From Chitinophaga pinensis (lineage in GTDB: Bacteria; Bacteroidota; Bacteroidia; NS11-12g; UBA955), in assembly GCA_945888525.1 (NCBI GenBank), contig CAMDAF010000002.1:1-64000 (forward strand): a stretch of 64,000 bases of DNA, written 5' to 3'. This document shows, one piece after another, positions 43,889-53,563 of the stretch. Position numbers and translations under genes: made by a program. The notes beneath the pieces are model-generated. The model saw only the letters and a list, made by a program, of their open reading frames with translations, ran no database searches and was not told where the DNA came from. The first letter of the stretch is position 1, and each line of letters starts with the position of its first letter.

Positions 43889-44746
43889 TTATGCCAAAAT
43901 CTTTTCAGATTCCAAATCAAGGTTTTTGTCTAAGACTTTTGCAGTCCTTTTTAACTTGGTAACCAAGTCGTTGAATTGATCGAAGTACAAAGATTGATCG
44001 CCATCGGACAAGGCTTCTTCTGGTTGGTTGTGCACTTCAACCATCACGCCATCAGCACCAGCCAATACAGCTGCCATCGACATTGGAACCACTATTTCTC
44101 TTAAGCCAGTTCCTTGACTTGGGTCCACAATTACTGGCAAATGGCTCACTGATTTTAAAAGTGGAACTATGCCTAAATCCAAGGTATTTCTAGTTGCATT
44201 TTCAAAGGTTCTAATGCCTCTTTCGCAAAGCATTACTTTGTCGTTGCCACCAGAGAGTATATATTCTGCAGCAAGCAACCATTCTTCCATGGTACTGCTC
44301 ATGCCTCTTTTTAACATAACCGGCTTATCTATCTTGCTTAAAGCACGCAACAATTGGTAATTTTGCATGTTTCTGGTGCCAACTTGTAAGATGTCTGCGT
44401 ATTGGTATACCTCTTCAACCAAATTGGTATCCATAACCTCAGTAATCACAGACATGCCATATTTATCAGCCGCATTGCGCATCAAAATTAAACCGTCTTT
44501 CTTAAGCCCTTGAAATGAATAGGGAGAAGTTCTCGGCTTGTAGGCCCCGCCTCTTAATATTTTAACATTTTGCTTGCTTAAAAATTCACAAATTGTAAAT
44601 ATTTGATCTTCATTTTCAACGGCACATGGACCTGCAATTAATGAAATATTTCCGCCACCAATAGACGTGTTTTTAAGCTTGATTATGGTATTTTCCTTTT
44701 TCCATTCTCTAGAAACCAACTGATAAGGTTTTCTCTTGTTTTCCAT
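43889..44746 (-). CDS. aroF: 3-deoxy-7-phosphoheptulonate (DAHP) synthase
   Basis: The first enzyme of aromatic amino acid synthesis, joining phosphoenolpyruvate and erythrose 4-phosphate. The 285-aa length and IAGPCAVENEDQI, LRGGAYKPRTSPYSFQG, VGTRNMQNY, KRGMSSTMEEWL, CERGIRTFE and VIVDPSQGTG identify the type I-beta (KDO8PS-like) class. No chorismate mutase domain is fused. It follows the DUF4270 gene by 26 nt in the same orientation. The symbol follows common use for this class. Confidence 0.94.
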   Translation of the reverse strand: MENKRKPYQLVSREWKKENTIIKLKNTSIGGGNISLIAGPCAVENEDQIFTICEFLSKQNVKILRGGAYKPRTSPYSFQGLKKDGLILMRNAADKYGMSVITEVMDTNLVEEVYQYADILQVGTRNMQNYQLLRALSKIDKPVMLKRGMSSTMEEWLLAAEYILSGGNDKVMLCERGIRTFENATRNTLDLGIVPLLKSVSHLPVIVDPSQGTGLREIVVPMSMAAVLAGADGVMVEVHNQPEEALSDGDQSLYFDQFNDLVTKLKRTAKVLDKNLDLESEKILA

Positions 44747-44772
44747 GATTATAATTTAACAATTATAGGTCT

Positions 44773-46092
44773 TTATAGTTCAGTGTATACCAATTTGAAT
44801 TCGATACCAGCGTTTGCAGTGCGCTTTCTTGTATCCAAAACAATTCTCGAAGGCGCAATAGGATTATCACTTGGAGCGACAATAAACAAGCCATTGTTGC
44901 TGTTTTTGCCGTGCAATTGATAGTCGGTAAAAATACTTTGGATATGTCTGGTAATATTAAATCGGTATTCGTTGGTAATTGAATTGTATTTTCCTCCATA
45001 AAATGGCTCGATTAAATCAATGATTCCTGCGTTCAAATTGGTGGTCGGATCAGGATGCAAAAGCAACAAACGGGTAGGCAAAGTGAAAAAATTATTAAAC
45101 GAACCCGCCACAGGTCTTATAATAATTTCTGCTTTTCCGATCGAAATTTTCTTGCTGCTGCTGGTAATGATACTAAATAAATTTGGAAACTGAATCTTGG
45201 TTTTTGCTCCTGCCATCGCTTGAACATATGTCGTACTAAAATTAGCTGTGTCAGGAGCTGCCTTTTGATTTTTTATCGAATTGCTTTGACCGCTTACTTT
45301 GTATTGCGTAAAACGTTTAGCATTGTCTATAACGCCAAAATCGCTTTGTAAACTGTCGTTGTAATAGATTCTAAGTCTGGTAAAAGCACCTTTTAAGTTA
45401 ACCGCAGCAATCACGCCACTTCCTATACTTGGTGTTTGGTCGGGCACAATGGCAAGACCTTTAAAATACTGTAGAAAATTATCAGATGACTTCAAATCTG
45501 TTGCACTGGCATTGAATAACTTCTGAGCCATTGCTGTAGATAGTTTGATTGAAATACCTGGCGCCACTTTTACGCGTTTACCAAGTTGCGTAAGTTGCAT
45601 ACTATCGGTCAACTTTACTTTCCCGGCAAAAGAACCCACTGGGGTAGGATTGTAAGTATAGGTTTGATTTGAATGCGTAACAGTCGAATTCATAGATTCT
45701 GACAATTCATAAACCTTGAAAGACAAATTACCATTCAAATCTCCGTAATAAGCTATACTTGAAGTATATTGAATAAATAAAACGACGGAGTCCAAAGTCT
45801 GACTTGAAACCACTTTATCTACCTGAGGCAATTTAAACTGAAAAAAAGAAGATGCTTCGTAGCGTCCAAATTCAGCATCGTTAATCACACCAATCAAATT
45901 ATGGCTTAAGCTATCGGTTTTTAATGAATCCTCTCTAACAGTTGAAGTCAACATTTTAAGAGAATCAATAAAAGAATAACCTTCAAAGCCTAATGTACCT
46001 TCATTGGCAAGAAACAAGTTGTCACTTTGTTTTTTACAAGATGTAAAAACAAAAAGTGAACAGATAAAAATAAAAACAAGTCTAAAATTCAC
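44773..46092 (-). CDS. DUF4270 lipoprotein
   Basis: The 439-aa product starts with a GTG (no upstream ATG in frame before the preceding gene's stop) and has a signal peptide and lipobox (LFVFTSCKKQ). Features of DUF4270: SLKTDSLSHNLIGVINDAEFGRYEASSFFQF near residue 55 and alternating beta strands. It is a Bacteroidota-specific envelope lipoprotein of unknown role. It starts 17 nt behind the starch-synthase-like gene, a gene pair I recall as conserved in this phylum. Confidence 0.88.
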   Translation of the reverse strand: MNFRLVFIFICSLFVFTSCKKQSDNLFLANEGTLGFEGYSFIDSLKMLTSTVREDSLKTDSLSHNLIGVINDAEFGRYEASSFFQFKLPQVDKVVSSQTLDSVVLFIQYTSSIAYYGDLNGNLSFKVYELSESMNSTVTHSNQTYTYNPTPVGSFAGKVKLTDSMQLTQLGKRVKVAPGISIKLSTAMAQKLFNASATDLKSSDNFLQYFKGLAIVPDQTPSIGSGVIAAVNLKGAFTRLRIYYNDSLQSDFGVIDNAKRFTQYKVSGQSNSIKNQKAAPDTANFSTTYVQAMAGAKTKIQFPNLFSIITSSSKKISIGKAEIIIRPVAGSFNNFFTLPTRLLLLHPDPTTNLNAGIIDLIEPFYGGKYNSITNEYRFNITRHIQSIFTDYQLHGKNSNNGLFIVAPSDNPIAPSRIVLDTRKRTANAGIEFKLVYTEL

Positions 46093-46109
46093 GAACGCAA
46101 AATAACTGA

Positions 46110-46922
46110 TTATTTTGCAGATGCCATTAACTGTTCGTAAAAAGCGCCATATTTTTCGCCCAAATTATCGCTATCATGGGTCATACTTGGTTTTGCTTTA
46201 AACATCTTAGCATATTCAGGATCTAAATTGGTGGTGCAATCAACTACCGCATCCGCATTTTTAATTCCACCCATATGTAAACTCTTATTGTCGCCCTTAG
46301 CATAAGTTTCTAGATGTTTGTCTTCAATTTCATTCAAAGAGGCTTTTCTAGCAAAATCCTTACCTAGGTCTTCTTTGAATTCGTTTTCAAATATTGAATA
46401 AACCACTTTTGCATTTTTGAAAACCGGCTCATCTTTGTAAATAGTCTTTAAATAAACAGGGATCAAGCTTGTCATCCAACCTTGGCAATGGATAATGTCT
46501 GGGGCCCAACCTAATTTCTTAACCGTTTCTAATACGCCTTTACAAAAGAATATCACACGCTCGTCGTTGTCGTCAAAGAATTTATTCTTTTCATCTGTGT
46601 AAATAAATTTACGGTGGAAATAATCTTCATTGTCTAAAAAGTAAACCTGCATTCTAGCTTCAGGAATAGAAGCTACCTTAATCATTAGAGGATTGTCTTT
46701 ATCATCTATAGAAATATTGATACCCGACAATCTAACAACTTCATGCAATCTGTTGCGACGTTCGTTAATTACACCAAATCTAGGAACTAAGACCCTAATT
46801 TCATGGTCTTTTTCTTGAATGGCTTGGGGAAGAAACCGTGACACTGTTGCTACTGGTGACTCGTTAAGGAATGGTGTCATTTCCGATGACACGAATAATA
46901 CTCTTTTTTTGAAATTGCTCAT
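46110..46922 (-). CDS. Short glycogen/starch synthase-like protein (GT5 N-domain)
   Basis: The 270-aa product matches only the N-terminal half of glycogen synthases: KRVLFVSSEMTPFLNESPVATVSRFLPQAI and PDIIHCQGWMTSLIPVYLK. The C-terminal nucleotide-sugar binding half is missing, so it is probably not a complete synthase. It is not a broken gene: the frame is intact, ends cleanly, and similar short forms are annotated in Bacteroidota next to DUF4270 genes. The role is unclear. A TATCTTTG promoter box lies 29 nt upstream. Confidence 0.85.
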   Translation of the reverse strand: MSNFKKRVLFVSSEMTPFLNESPVATVSRFLPQAIQEKDHEIRVLVPRFGVINERRNRLHEVVRLSGINISIDDKDNPLMIKVASIPEARMQVYFLDNEDYFHRKFIYTDEKNKFFDDNDERVIFFCKGVLETVKKLGWAPDIIHCQGWMTSLIPVYLKTIYKDEPVFKNAKVVYSIFENEFKEDLGKDFARKASLNEIEDKHLETYAKGDNKSLHMGGIKNADAVVDCTTNLDPEYAKMFKAKPSMTHDSDNLGEKYGAFYEQLMASAK

Positions 46923-47266
46923 ATTCGTTGTTGGTTGGGAATTTTCTATTACAAAGATAATACAATTTTTTCTTATATTATGAAATATAACTTAATATAT
47001 TTATAAAAATAGTTCCGAAACCTTTGTCATTACTTATTCAATTGTATATATATATTAAAATGAGTTATACCCCTACACATCACATTTAGTGTTAAAAATA
47101 AAACTTGTTTTAATCGATAATTTTTATTATGAGAGGTTCGGTAAATAATTACTAGAGCTTTGCAATACCATAGTCTCATTTACTGATTTCAGCCGAAAAA
47201 TATTGAATGAAATTTTCAATCATCCTTTTAGGCAATTCATTCAGGAAATATACATTAATTTGCAGC
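46923..47266. other. 344-bp divergent intergenic region
   Basis: It holds a minus-strand promoter box TATCTTTG (46952-46959) for the starch-synthase-like gene and, next to 47267, the sequence TTAATTTG before the methyltransferase start. In between it is AT-rich with no ORF or RNA fold I can support. Confidence 0.5.
46952..46959 (-). promoter_or_regulatory. Promoter -7 box TATCTTTG
   Basis: Minus-strand TATCTTTG lies 29 nt upstream of the start at 46922; no exact TTTG is present at -33. Confidence 0.45.
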
Positions 47267-47920
47267 ATGGATTTTATTGATTCAAACATTGTAAAATATG
47301 CAGAGGACCATACCTCTGAGGAGCCTTCTTATTTATACCAACTAAACCGTTACACCCATAGCAATCTCTTAAAACCAAGAATGCTCAGCGGCCATTTACA
47401 AGGCAGGTTTCTTGCACTAATGGGTCAGTTAATAAAGCCCGATTATATTTTAGACATTGGAACATACACGGGTTACTCTGCCCTATGCCTAGCCGAAGGT
47501 TTAACTGCCAATGGACATCTTTATACAATTGACCGCAACGATGAAGCCATAGCAGTTGCTCAAGATTTCTTCGCCAAAGCTAACTTATCAAACAAGATAA
47601 CCGCTCTGCACGGCAATGCAATTGAGCTAATCGAGCAATTAAACACAAAGGTGCCATATTGGAATATTGTTTGGATGGATGCAGAAAAAGCCGACTATAT
47701 CAATTACTATAATTTATGCATCGACAAAATGGCCAGCGGTGGATTAATCATGGCAGACAATGTATTATGGAGTGGTAAAATAATTGACCAAAATGAATTA
47801 GATACGGATAAAGACACGATTTTATTAAATGAATTTAACAGCATGGTTCAAAATGACCCAAGAGTTGAAAACATTCTCCTGCCAATTAGAGATGGAATTA
47901 TGATGATCCGAAAACTTTAG
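47267..47920 (+). CDS. SAM-dependent O-methyltransferase
   Basis: The 217-aa product matches the catechol/caffeoyl-CoA O-methyltransferase-like family. LDIGTYTGYSALCLAEGL is the SAM motif I, TIDRNDEAIAVAQDFFAKA motif II, and WMDAEKADYINYYNLC plus ADNVLWSGKI the metal and substrate loop. The start at 47267 (MDFIDSN) is chosen since the 20 extra track residues are not family-like and a promoter-like TTAATTTG lies just upstream. The natural substrate is unknown. It converges with dusB by a 4-bp overlap. Confidence 0.92.
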   Translation: MDFIDSNIVKYAEDHTSEEPSYLYQLNRYTHSNLLKPRMLSGHLQGRFLALMGQLIKPDYILDIGTYTGYSALCLAEGLTANGHLYTIDRNDEAIAVAQDFFAKANLSNKITALHGNAIELIEQLNTKVPYWNIVWMDAEKADYINYYNLCIDKMASGGLIMADNVLWSGKIIDQNELDTDKDTILLNEFNSMVQNDPRVENILLPIRDGIMMIRKL

Positions 47921-48909
47921 TCTTCAATCAGTTCAAACTTCTTCTCTCTAATTACTTCTAGCAAATCGTATATTTCATTTAGATTGTTGCTGCATAACAA
48001 AGCCGTTCGATAGGCTTTAAAATTGGGTATGCCCTTGAAATAATTAGAATAGTGCCTTTTCATTTCATTGATGGCTAGTATTTCACTTTTCCATTCAACC
48101 GACTTTTGCAAATGGATTTTACATGCTTCGACGCGTTCTTCAAAAGTAGGCCCAGCCATGTGTTCGCCAGTGCTCAAAAAATGTTTAATTTCTCTAAACA
48201 CCCAAGGATGTCCTATGGCAGCGCGGCCAATCATTATCCCATCAACACCGAATCTATTTTTGTAATCTAAAGCCTTCTCGGGGGTGGTTACATCTCCGTT
48301 TCCAAATATCGGAATGGTAATTCTCGGATTGTTCTTTACTTTGGCTATAAGGGTCCAATCAGCTTCGCCCTTGTACAATTGGGTTCTGGTTCTGCCGTGA
48401 ATAGACAATGCTTTCACACCAACATCTTGCAAGCGCTCGGCTACCTCTTCAATGTTTTTGGTTTTCTCGTCCCAACCTAGCCTTGTTTTTACAGTTACCG
48501 GCAAATTTGTTGACCTAACAACGGCTTCGGTTAACCTTATCATTAATGGGATATCTTTTAAGACAGCAGCGCCTGCGCCTTTACAAACAACTTTCTTAAC
48601 TGGACATCCAAAATTTATATCCACCAAATCAGGCTGGGTCGCATCAACAATTTTGGTTGCTAAAGCCATAGCTTCTTCATCACCGCCAAAAATCTGTATC
48701 CCGATGGGCCTTTCATGGTCAAATATATCCAGTTTTTGACGCGATTTTACGGCATCCCTAATTAGACCTTCTGAACTAATAAACTCAGTGTACATCAAGT
48801 CTGCACCATGTTTTTTACATAAGTACCTGAACGGAGGATCACTAACATCCTCCATAGGCGCCAACAGTAAAGGAAAATTTCCTAATGATATATCACCAAT
48901 TTTTACCAA
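47917..48909 (-). CDS. dusB: tRNA-dihydrouridine synthase DusB
   Basis: DusB reduces uridine in the tRNA D-loop with FMN. The family sequence starts at VKIGDISLGNFPLLLAPMEDVSDPPFR, whose first codon is preceded by TTG at 48909; no ATG is available, and the track's TTG at 48969 is too far upstream and enters the divergent gene. That gives 330 aa. The catalytic Cys lies in VDINFGCPVKKVVCKGAGAA, and RTRTQLYKGEADW and GNGDVTTPE are family motifs. The divergent CPBP gene starts 27 bp away. Confidence 0.93.
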   Translation of the reverse strand: MVKIGDISLGNFPLLLAPMEDVSDPPFRYLCKKHGADLMYTEFISSEGLIRDAVKSRQKLDIFDHERPIGIQIFGGDEEAMALATKIVDATQPDLVDINFGCPVKKVVCKGAGAAVLKDIPLMIRLTEAVVRSTNLPVTVKTRLGWDEKTKNIEEVAERLQDVGVKALSIHGRTRTQLYKGEADWTLIAKVKNNPRITIPIFGNGDVTTPEKALDYKNRFGVDGIMIGRAAIGHPWVFREIKHFLSTGEHMAGPTFEERVEACKIHLQKSVEWKSEILAINEMKRHYSNYFKGIPNFKAYRTALLCSNNLNEIYDLLEVIREKKFELIED

Positions 48910-48936
48910 ATTTGCATTTTTTAAAATATAAACAAT

Positions 48937-49851
48937 TTGCAAAATTACAACGAACAGAATAGAATACAATACTTTGCCGATATTTTAATATTAATTGGCT
49001 TGTTATTGATTAGCGCTATTGTTTTTAGTTTATTAGGCGCCTTAATAAGCTCCGCGTTATTTCACATTCCATTATCGGACATATTAAATCTTTTAGGCAA
49101 TACTTCAGATGCGTCCAATATTGGATTTCTGAAGTTTTATAATGCATTTGCAACTTTTGGTGCTTGGGTGGTTTCTGCCTTTCTATTTACAAAAGTGCGT
49201 TCATATAAAGTTAATTCATTATGGAAATTCCAAATGCCCAAGGTTCGCTTTATTTGGGCACTCTTGCCCGTTTTATTTATTTCCGCGGTTGTAGTTTCAG
49301 CCTATTTATTGAATTTAAACGAGAGGCTCCCAATACCAGTATCTGTTAGGTCGTTTTTTAATTCAGCAAATTCAGCAAAAATGCTAGAGAATATGTTACA
49401 AATGAACACCAATTTAGATTTGTTCGTTAACATCATTTGTATAGCTCTGTTCCCTGCTTTATTTGAAGAAATATTTTTCAGGGGCACTTTACAACCTTTA
49501 TTTAGTGGTTTTTTCAAAAACCACCATGTTGGCATTTGGTTGTGCAGCATAACCTTTGCTCTGGTGCATTTAAATATTGACCAAATTATGCCCATGATGT
49601 TTCTTGCCCTGGTGCTTGGTTATCTATTTTATTACACCAAAAGCATCTACACCAATATACTCATACATTTTCTAAACAACTCGCTTGCAATTTTTGCTTA
49701 CTATTATCAAAACAATTCAGGGATAGCTAAACAAGTAGTCGAAAATAAATTTGCTCCAAACATGCTGTCCTTTTTTCTGTTTTTAGGCATTATTGTTTCT
49801 ATATTTATTTTCATTATTCAACAACATAAATTAAACCATAAACATGAATAA
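48937..49851 (+). CDS. CPBP-family intramembrane metalloprotease
   Basis: The 304-aa product has about eight membrane helices and the CPBP (Abi/CAAX-like) motifs EEIFFRG (near residue 182) and FALVHLN, with a last helix motif HFLNNSLA. Such proteases cleave prenylated or membrane peptides; the target is unknown. The first candidate start is TTG at 48937; no ATG lies in the first 70 codons. Its end overlaps cdsA by 8 bp, suggesting coupling. Confidence 0.86.
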   Translation: MQNYNEQNRIQYFADILILIGLLLISAIVFSLLGALISSALFHIPLSDILNLLGNTSDASNIGFLKFYNAFATFGAWVVSAFLFTKVRSYKVNSLWKFQMPKVRFIWALLPVLFISAVVVSAYLLNLNERLPIPVSVRSFFNSANSAKMLENMLQMNTNLDLFVNIICIALFPALFEEIFFRGTLQPLFSGFFKNHHVGIWLCSITFALVHLNIDQIMPMMFLALVLGYLFYYTKSIYTNILIHFLNNSLAIFAYYYQNNSGIAKQVVENKFAPNMLSFFLFLGIIVSIFIFIIQQHKLNHKHE

Positions 49852-50656
49852 TTTTTGGCAAAGGGCTATCACCGGTGTGTTCTTTGTAGGTGGCATTTGC
49901 GGTCTAACCCTATACAATGAATATAGTTTTCTGATTCTATTGTGTGCAATTTGCGCATTCGGTTTGTTTGAATATTACAAAATAGTTTTCAAAGGATTGT
50001 TTCACTACTCACAGGCAATCTTTGTATTTATAGGACTTGGCATCGTTTGCCTCAAATATTGGTTTAGTGATTGGGTGGTTTATTTATTGCCCATTATATT
50101 TCCTTTGGCTACCTTTAGTGTTCTGTTTTCAAAAAATAGAGAATGGAAATCTTTGGCCTATTTATTCTCTGGCCTATTTTATATTGCTTTTCCCTTGCTG
50201 TTTTTCTTTCTAAGTGCATTCCACCAAGAGGCAATCCCCGAATCGCCGCAAACTGTCTTTATGCCCTTATTGGCCCTAAATTTATTTGTCCTCATATGGT
50301 GCAGTGATACTTTTGCCTACGTTAGCGGCAAATTATTTGGCAAAAACAAAATGTTTGAAGCTGTTTCTCCTGGCAAAACATGGGAAGGCTTTATAGGAGG
50401 CTTGGTATTAACCTGCAGTTTTTCTACCGTGTTAGCGCATTTTTTCCATATCCCCATGCATGTTAACTTAACCGTTGCGCTATGCAGTGTGTTGTTCGGC
50501 ACTTTGGGCGATTTGGTAGAAAGTATGCTAAAAAGGGAATTTAAAATAAAAGATTCTGGCAATATTTTACCAGGCCATGGTGGCATATTAGATCGATTTG
50601 ATGCGCTTTTGATTTCGCTGCCTTTTACAGCCCTTTGCTATTATTTGCTGCTGTAA
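49844..50656 (+). CDS. cdsA: Phosphatidate cytidylyltransferase CdsA
   Basis: CdsA makes CDP-diacylglycerol from phosphatidate and CTP, the precursor of phospholipids. It is 270 aa with about eight membrane helices. The signature near the C-terminus is complete: VSPGKTWEGFIGGL, GDLVESMLKREFKIKDSGNILPGHGGILDRFDALL. It overlaps the CPBP protease by 8 bp. It ends next to the convergent RidA gene. Confidence 0.96.
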   Translation: MNNFWQRAITGVFFVGGICGLTLYNEYSFLILLCAICAFGLFEYYKIVFKGLFHYSQAIFVFIGLGIVCLKYWFSDWVVYLLPIIFPLATFSVLFSKNREWKSLAYLFSGLFYIAFPLLFFFLSAFHQEAIPESPQTVFMPLLALNLFVLIWCSDTFAYVSGKLFGKNKMFEAVSPGKTWEGFIGGLVLTCSFSTVLAHFFHIPMHVNLTVALCSVLFGTLGDLVESMLKREFKIKDSGNILPGHGGILDRFDALLISLPFTALCYYLLL

Positions 50657-51076
50657 TTAAATCGTTGCGATTACTTTCAATTCAATTCCTATAGGCGTTG
50701 GTAGGCAATTAATCTCCAAAGTTGTCCTACAAGGCTGGTTTTCAGAAAAATACTCTGCCCAAATTTTGTTGTAAATCGGAAAATCATCTTTCATATTGGT
50801 AAGAAATACCGTTACATCAACTATCTTATCCCAACTGCTTCCTGAATCCTCTAGGATGTATTTGATATTTTGAAAAACACTATGGCATTGTTTGGCTATG
50901 TCATAGCTAATGATATTTCTATTTTCATCCAGTTCAACGCCGGGAATTACTTTGGTTCCGCGTTCCCTTGGACCAACTCCACTTAAAAATAATAAATTCC
51001 CAACCCTTTTTGCATGAGGGTATAATCCAACTGGCTCTGGAGCCTTACTTGATTCTATACTGTTATTTTGATCCAT
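50657..51076 (-). CDS. RidA-family protein
   Basis: The 139-aa product is a member of the RidA/YjgF family: GNLLFLSGVGPRE, QCHSVFQNIKYILEDSGSSWDKIVDVTVFLTNM and RTTLEINCLPTPIGIELKVIA, with the substrate-binding Arg in CRTTLE. RidA removes reactive 2-aminoacrylate. The VGLYPHAKRVG and IPGVELDEN parts recall 2-aminomuconate deaminases of kynurenine breakdown, which would fit nbaC at 25 kb, but the genes are far apart and this is not proven. Confidence 0.88.
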   Translation of the reverse strand: MDQNNSIESSKAPEPVGLYPHAKRVGNLLFLSGVGPRERGTKVIPGVELDENRNIISYDIAKQCHSVFQNIKYILEDSGSSWDKIVDVTVFLTNMKDDFPIYNKIWAEYFSENQPCRTTLEINCLPTPIGIELKVIATI

Positions 51077-51281
51077 TTATTTTTTGCTGCAAGAACACAC
51101 AATATAAGTTTTGATAAAATATCTTGGTGATTTAGTTCGCTAATTACGCCCTTTTTTTTTATTTACTTTCCACAATCTTCTAAATCAAGCGTTAAAGTCG
51201 ACTAAGGCACTTACATTGAAGGCAAGTACTTATATTTAACAGTTGAATTTCTCGAAATTAGTTGTTACTTCGCGGGGCATT

Positions 51282-53546
51282 ATGACAATTTCAAAACTTC
51301 AAAAAGATGCCCTTGATTACCATAGCATGGGCAGACCTGGTAAAATTGAGGTAATATCAACCAAACCAACTCAAACAAAAAGAGATCTTAGTTTAGCCTA
51401 CTCACCCGGTGTTGCTGAACCTTGTTTAAAAATTGCCGAGAACCCTAGTGATGTTTATAAATATACAGCCAAAGGCAACTTGGTTGCAGTAATAAGCAAT
51501 GGCACTGCTGTGCTTGGTTTAGGAGACATCGGTGCTGAAGCATCAAAACCAGTAATGGAAGGCAAAGCTGTATTGTTTAAAATATTCGCCGACATCGACG
51601 TTTTTGATATTGAGTTAAACACCAAAGATGTTGAAAGTTTTATCCAATGCGTAAAAGCAATGGAACCAACTTTTGGAGGTATAAACCTAGAAGACATTAA
51701 AGCGCCAGAATGTTTCGAAATCGAAAGAAGGCTTAGGGATGAATTAAATATTCCAATCATGCACGACGACCAGCATGGGACTGCAATTATTAGTGGGGCA
51801 GCATTATTGAACGCACTTGAAGTCGTAAATAAATCTATATCAGAAATAAAGATGGTTGTAAACGGTGCAGGTGCAAGCGCAATGAGCTGCAGCAAGTTGT
51901 TTATTGCCCTTGGTGTTAAAAAGGAAAATTTAATCATGCTTGACAGCAAAGGAACTTTAAACAAAGAAAGAACCGACCTTGATGAATACAAGCAATTTTT
52001 CGTAAATGAAACCAAAACAAACACCTTAGGAGACGCCTTAAAAAATGCAGATGTTTTTGTGGGATTATCCAAAGCCAATATTCTATCCCAAGACATGATT
52101 AGAAGCATGGCTAAAGACCCTATCGTATTTGCCATGGCTAATCCTGATCCTGAAATTGCGTACGACTTAGCCATTGCCTCTAGAGAAGATATTATAATGG
52201 CAACTGGCAGAAGCGACCATCCTAATCAAGTGAACAATGTTCTTGGTTTCCCTTTTATTTTTAGAGGAGCCTTAGACGTGCGTGCGACTAAAATAAACGA
52301 AGAGATGAAATTGGCGGCTGTAAAAGCCATTGCACAATTAGCAAAAGAACCTGTTCCAGAATCGGTAATGATGGCTTATAATGAGACTGCTTTGGAATTT
52401 GGAAGAAACTATATTATCCCAAAGCCAATTGACCCAAGACTAATAGAAGCAGTAAGCCCAGCAGTTGCCAAAGCGGCAATGGATAGCGGCGTTGCAATGA
52501 ATCCAATACAAGATTGGGATGCTTACCGCTTAGAACTCAGAAATAGAATGGGCTTAGACAATAAGTTCATTCGTCGAATGATGACGCAAGCCCGTCAAAA
52601 CCCTAAACAAGTTGTATTTGCGGAAGCAGATAACATAAAAATTCTTAAGGCTGCAGTTATTGCAAAAGAAGAGGGTATTGCTATTCCTGTACTTTTAGGT
52701 AACAGTATAAAAATCAGAGCACTCATGGAAGAAAATGGCATTGATTTGGGTGATGTTAAAATTATCGATCCACTAACTGAAGATGCAAAACGCGAAGAAT
52801 ATGGCCTAAAGTTTTTTGAAAAAAGACAAAGAAAAGGTGTCAATATATATGAATCAGTTAAATTAATGCGCGATAGAAATTATTTTGGTTGCATGATGGT
52901 TAATGAGGGCGAATGTGATGCCTTCATTTCTGGATTGACCAAAAACTACCCTAAATCTTTAAAACCTGCCATGCAAATTATTGGCAAAGAACAAGGAATT
53001 ACAAAGATTTCTGGCATGTACATTATCATGACCAAAAAGGGTCCGTATTTCTTTTCGGATACAACAGTGAACATAAATCCTACTGCGGATGAATTGGTAG
53101 AAATAGCCAAAGTGACCCATGCTGAAGTTTTAAAACTCGGCGTTAAACCAGTAATGGCTATGCTGAGTTACAGCAACTTTGGAAGCGCTAAAGGAGAAGT
53201 GCCCGAAAAAGTTTCAAGCGCAGTGAGCTATTTACATAAAAACCATCCTGAAATTGTTATTGATGGCGACATTCAAGCAAATTTTGCTATGAACAATGAA
53301 ATGATGAAAGAAAATTTCCCTTTCAGTAAATTGATCGACAAACATGTAAATACTTTCATTTTCCCTAACCTTGCAGCGGGCAATATTGCATACAAGTTTG
53401 CCCAAAGTTTTGGAAATGCTGAGAGCATGGGTCCAGTTTTGCTTGGCTTCAATAAGTCTGTTCACTTCCTTCAATTGGGAAGTTCTGTTCGCGAAATCGT
53501 CAATATGGTTGCAGTTGCTGTTTTGGATGCACAGGCCAAAAAATAA
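51282..53546 (+). CDS. maeB: NADP-malic enzyme fused to phosphotransacetylase-like domain
   Basis: The start at ATG 51282 (MTISKLQKDALDYHSMGRPGKIEV) gives 754 aa, the usual MaeB length; the 13 track residues before it are not conserved. Residues 1 to about 425 form malic enzyme (SLAYSPGVAEPCL, HDDQHGTAI, NGAGASAMSC), which decarboxylates malate to pyruvate. The rest is a phosphate acetyltransferase-like domain (VFAEADN, FPNLAAGNIAYK), thought to be regulatory in MaeB. It ends at a strong bidirectional terminator. Confidence 0.96.
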   Translation: MTISKLQKDALDYHSMGRPGKIEVISTKPTQTKRDLSLAYSPGVAEPCLKIAENPSDVYKYTAKGNLVAVISNGTAVLGLGDIGAEASKPVMEGKAVLFKIFADIDVFDIELNTKDVESFIQCVKAMEPTFGGINLEDIKAPECFEIERRLRDELNIPIMHDDQHGTAIISGAALLNALEVVNKSISEIKMVVNGAGASAMSCSKLFIALGVKKENLIMLDSKGTLNKERTDLDEYKQFFVNETKTNTLGDALKNADVFVGLSKANILSQDMIRSMAKDPIVFAMANPDPEIAYDLAIASREDIIMATGRSDHPNQVNNVLGFPFIFRGALDVRATKINEEMKLAAVKAIAQLAKEPVPESVMMAYNETALEFGRNYIIPKPIDPRLIEAVSPAVAKAAMDSGVAMNPIQDWDAYRLELRNRMGLDNKFIRRMMTQARQNPKQVVFAEADNIKILKAAVIAKEEGIAIPVLLGNSIKIRALMEENGIDLGDVKIIDPLTEDAKREEYGLKFFEKRQRKGVNIYESVKLMRDRNYFGCMMVNEGECDAFISGLTKNYPKSLKPAMQIIGKEQGITKISGMYIIMTKKGPYFFSDTTVNINPTADELVEIAKVTHAEVLKLGVKPVMAMLSYSNFGSAKGEVPEKVSSAVSYLHKNHPEIVIDGDIQANFAMNNEMMKENFPFSKLIDKHVNTFIFPNLAAGNIAYKFAQSFGNAESMGPVLLGFNKSVHFLQLGSSVREIVNMVAVAVLDAQAKK

Positions 53547-53563
53547 AAAGATATAAATCAATA

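Noticed and set aside
43642-43962. 106-aa plus-strand ORF
   Set aside because: It runs through tRNA-Asp on the other strand and into aroF; the segment WTGLEPATPAVTGQYSNQLNYH is a known mis-translation of tRNA sequence.
46110-46922. Frameshifted or truncated glgA pseudogene
   Set aside because: The frame is clean with a normal stop and downstream gene; short forms of this protein are known from the phylum.
51455-52174. 239-aa minus-strand ORF inside maeB
   Set aside because: It is fully antisense to the conserved malic enzyme domain; its Ser/Leu-rich sequence is what such shadows look like.
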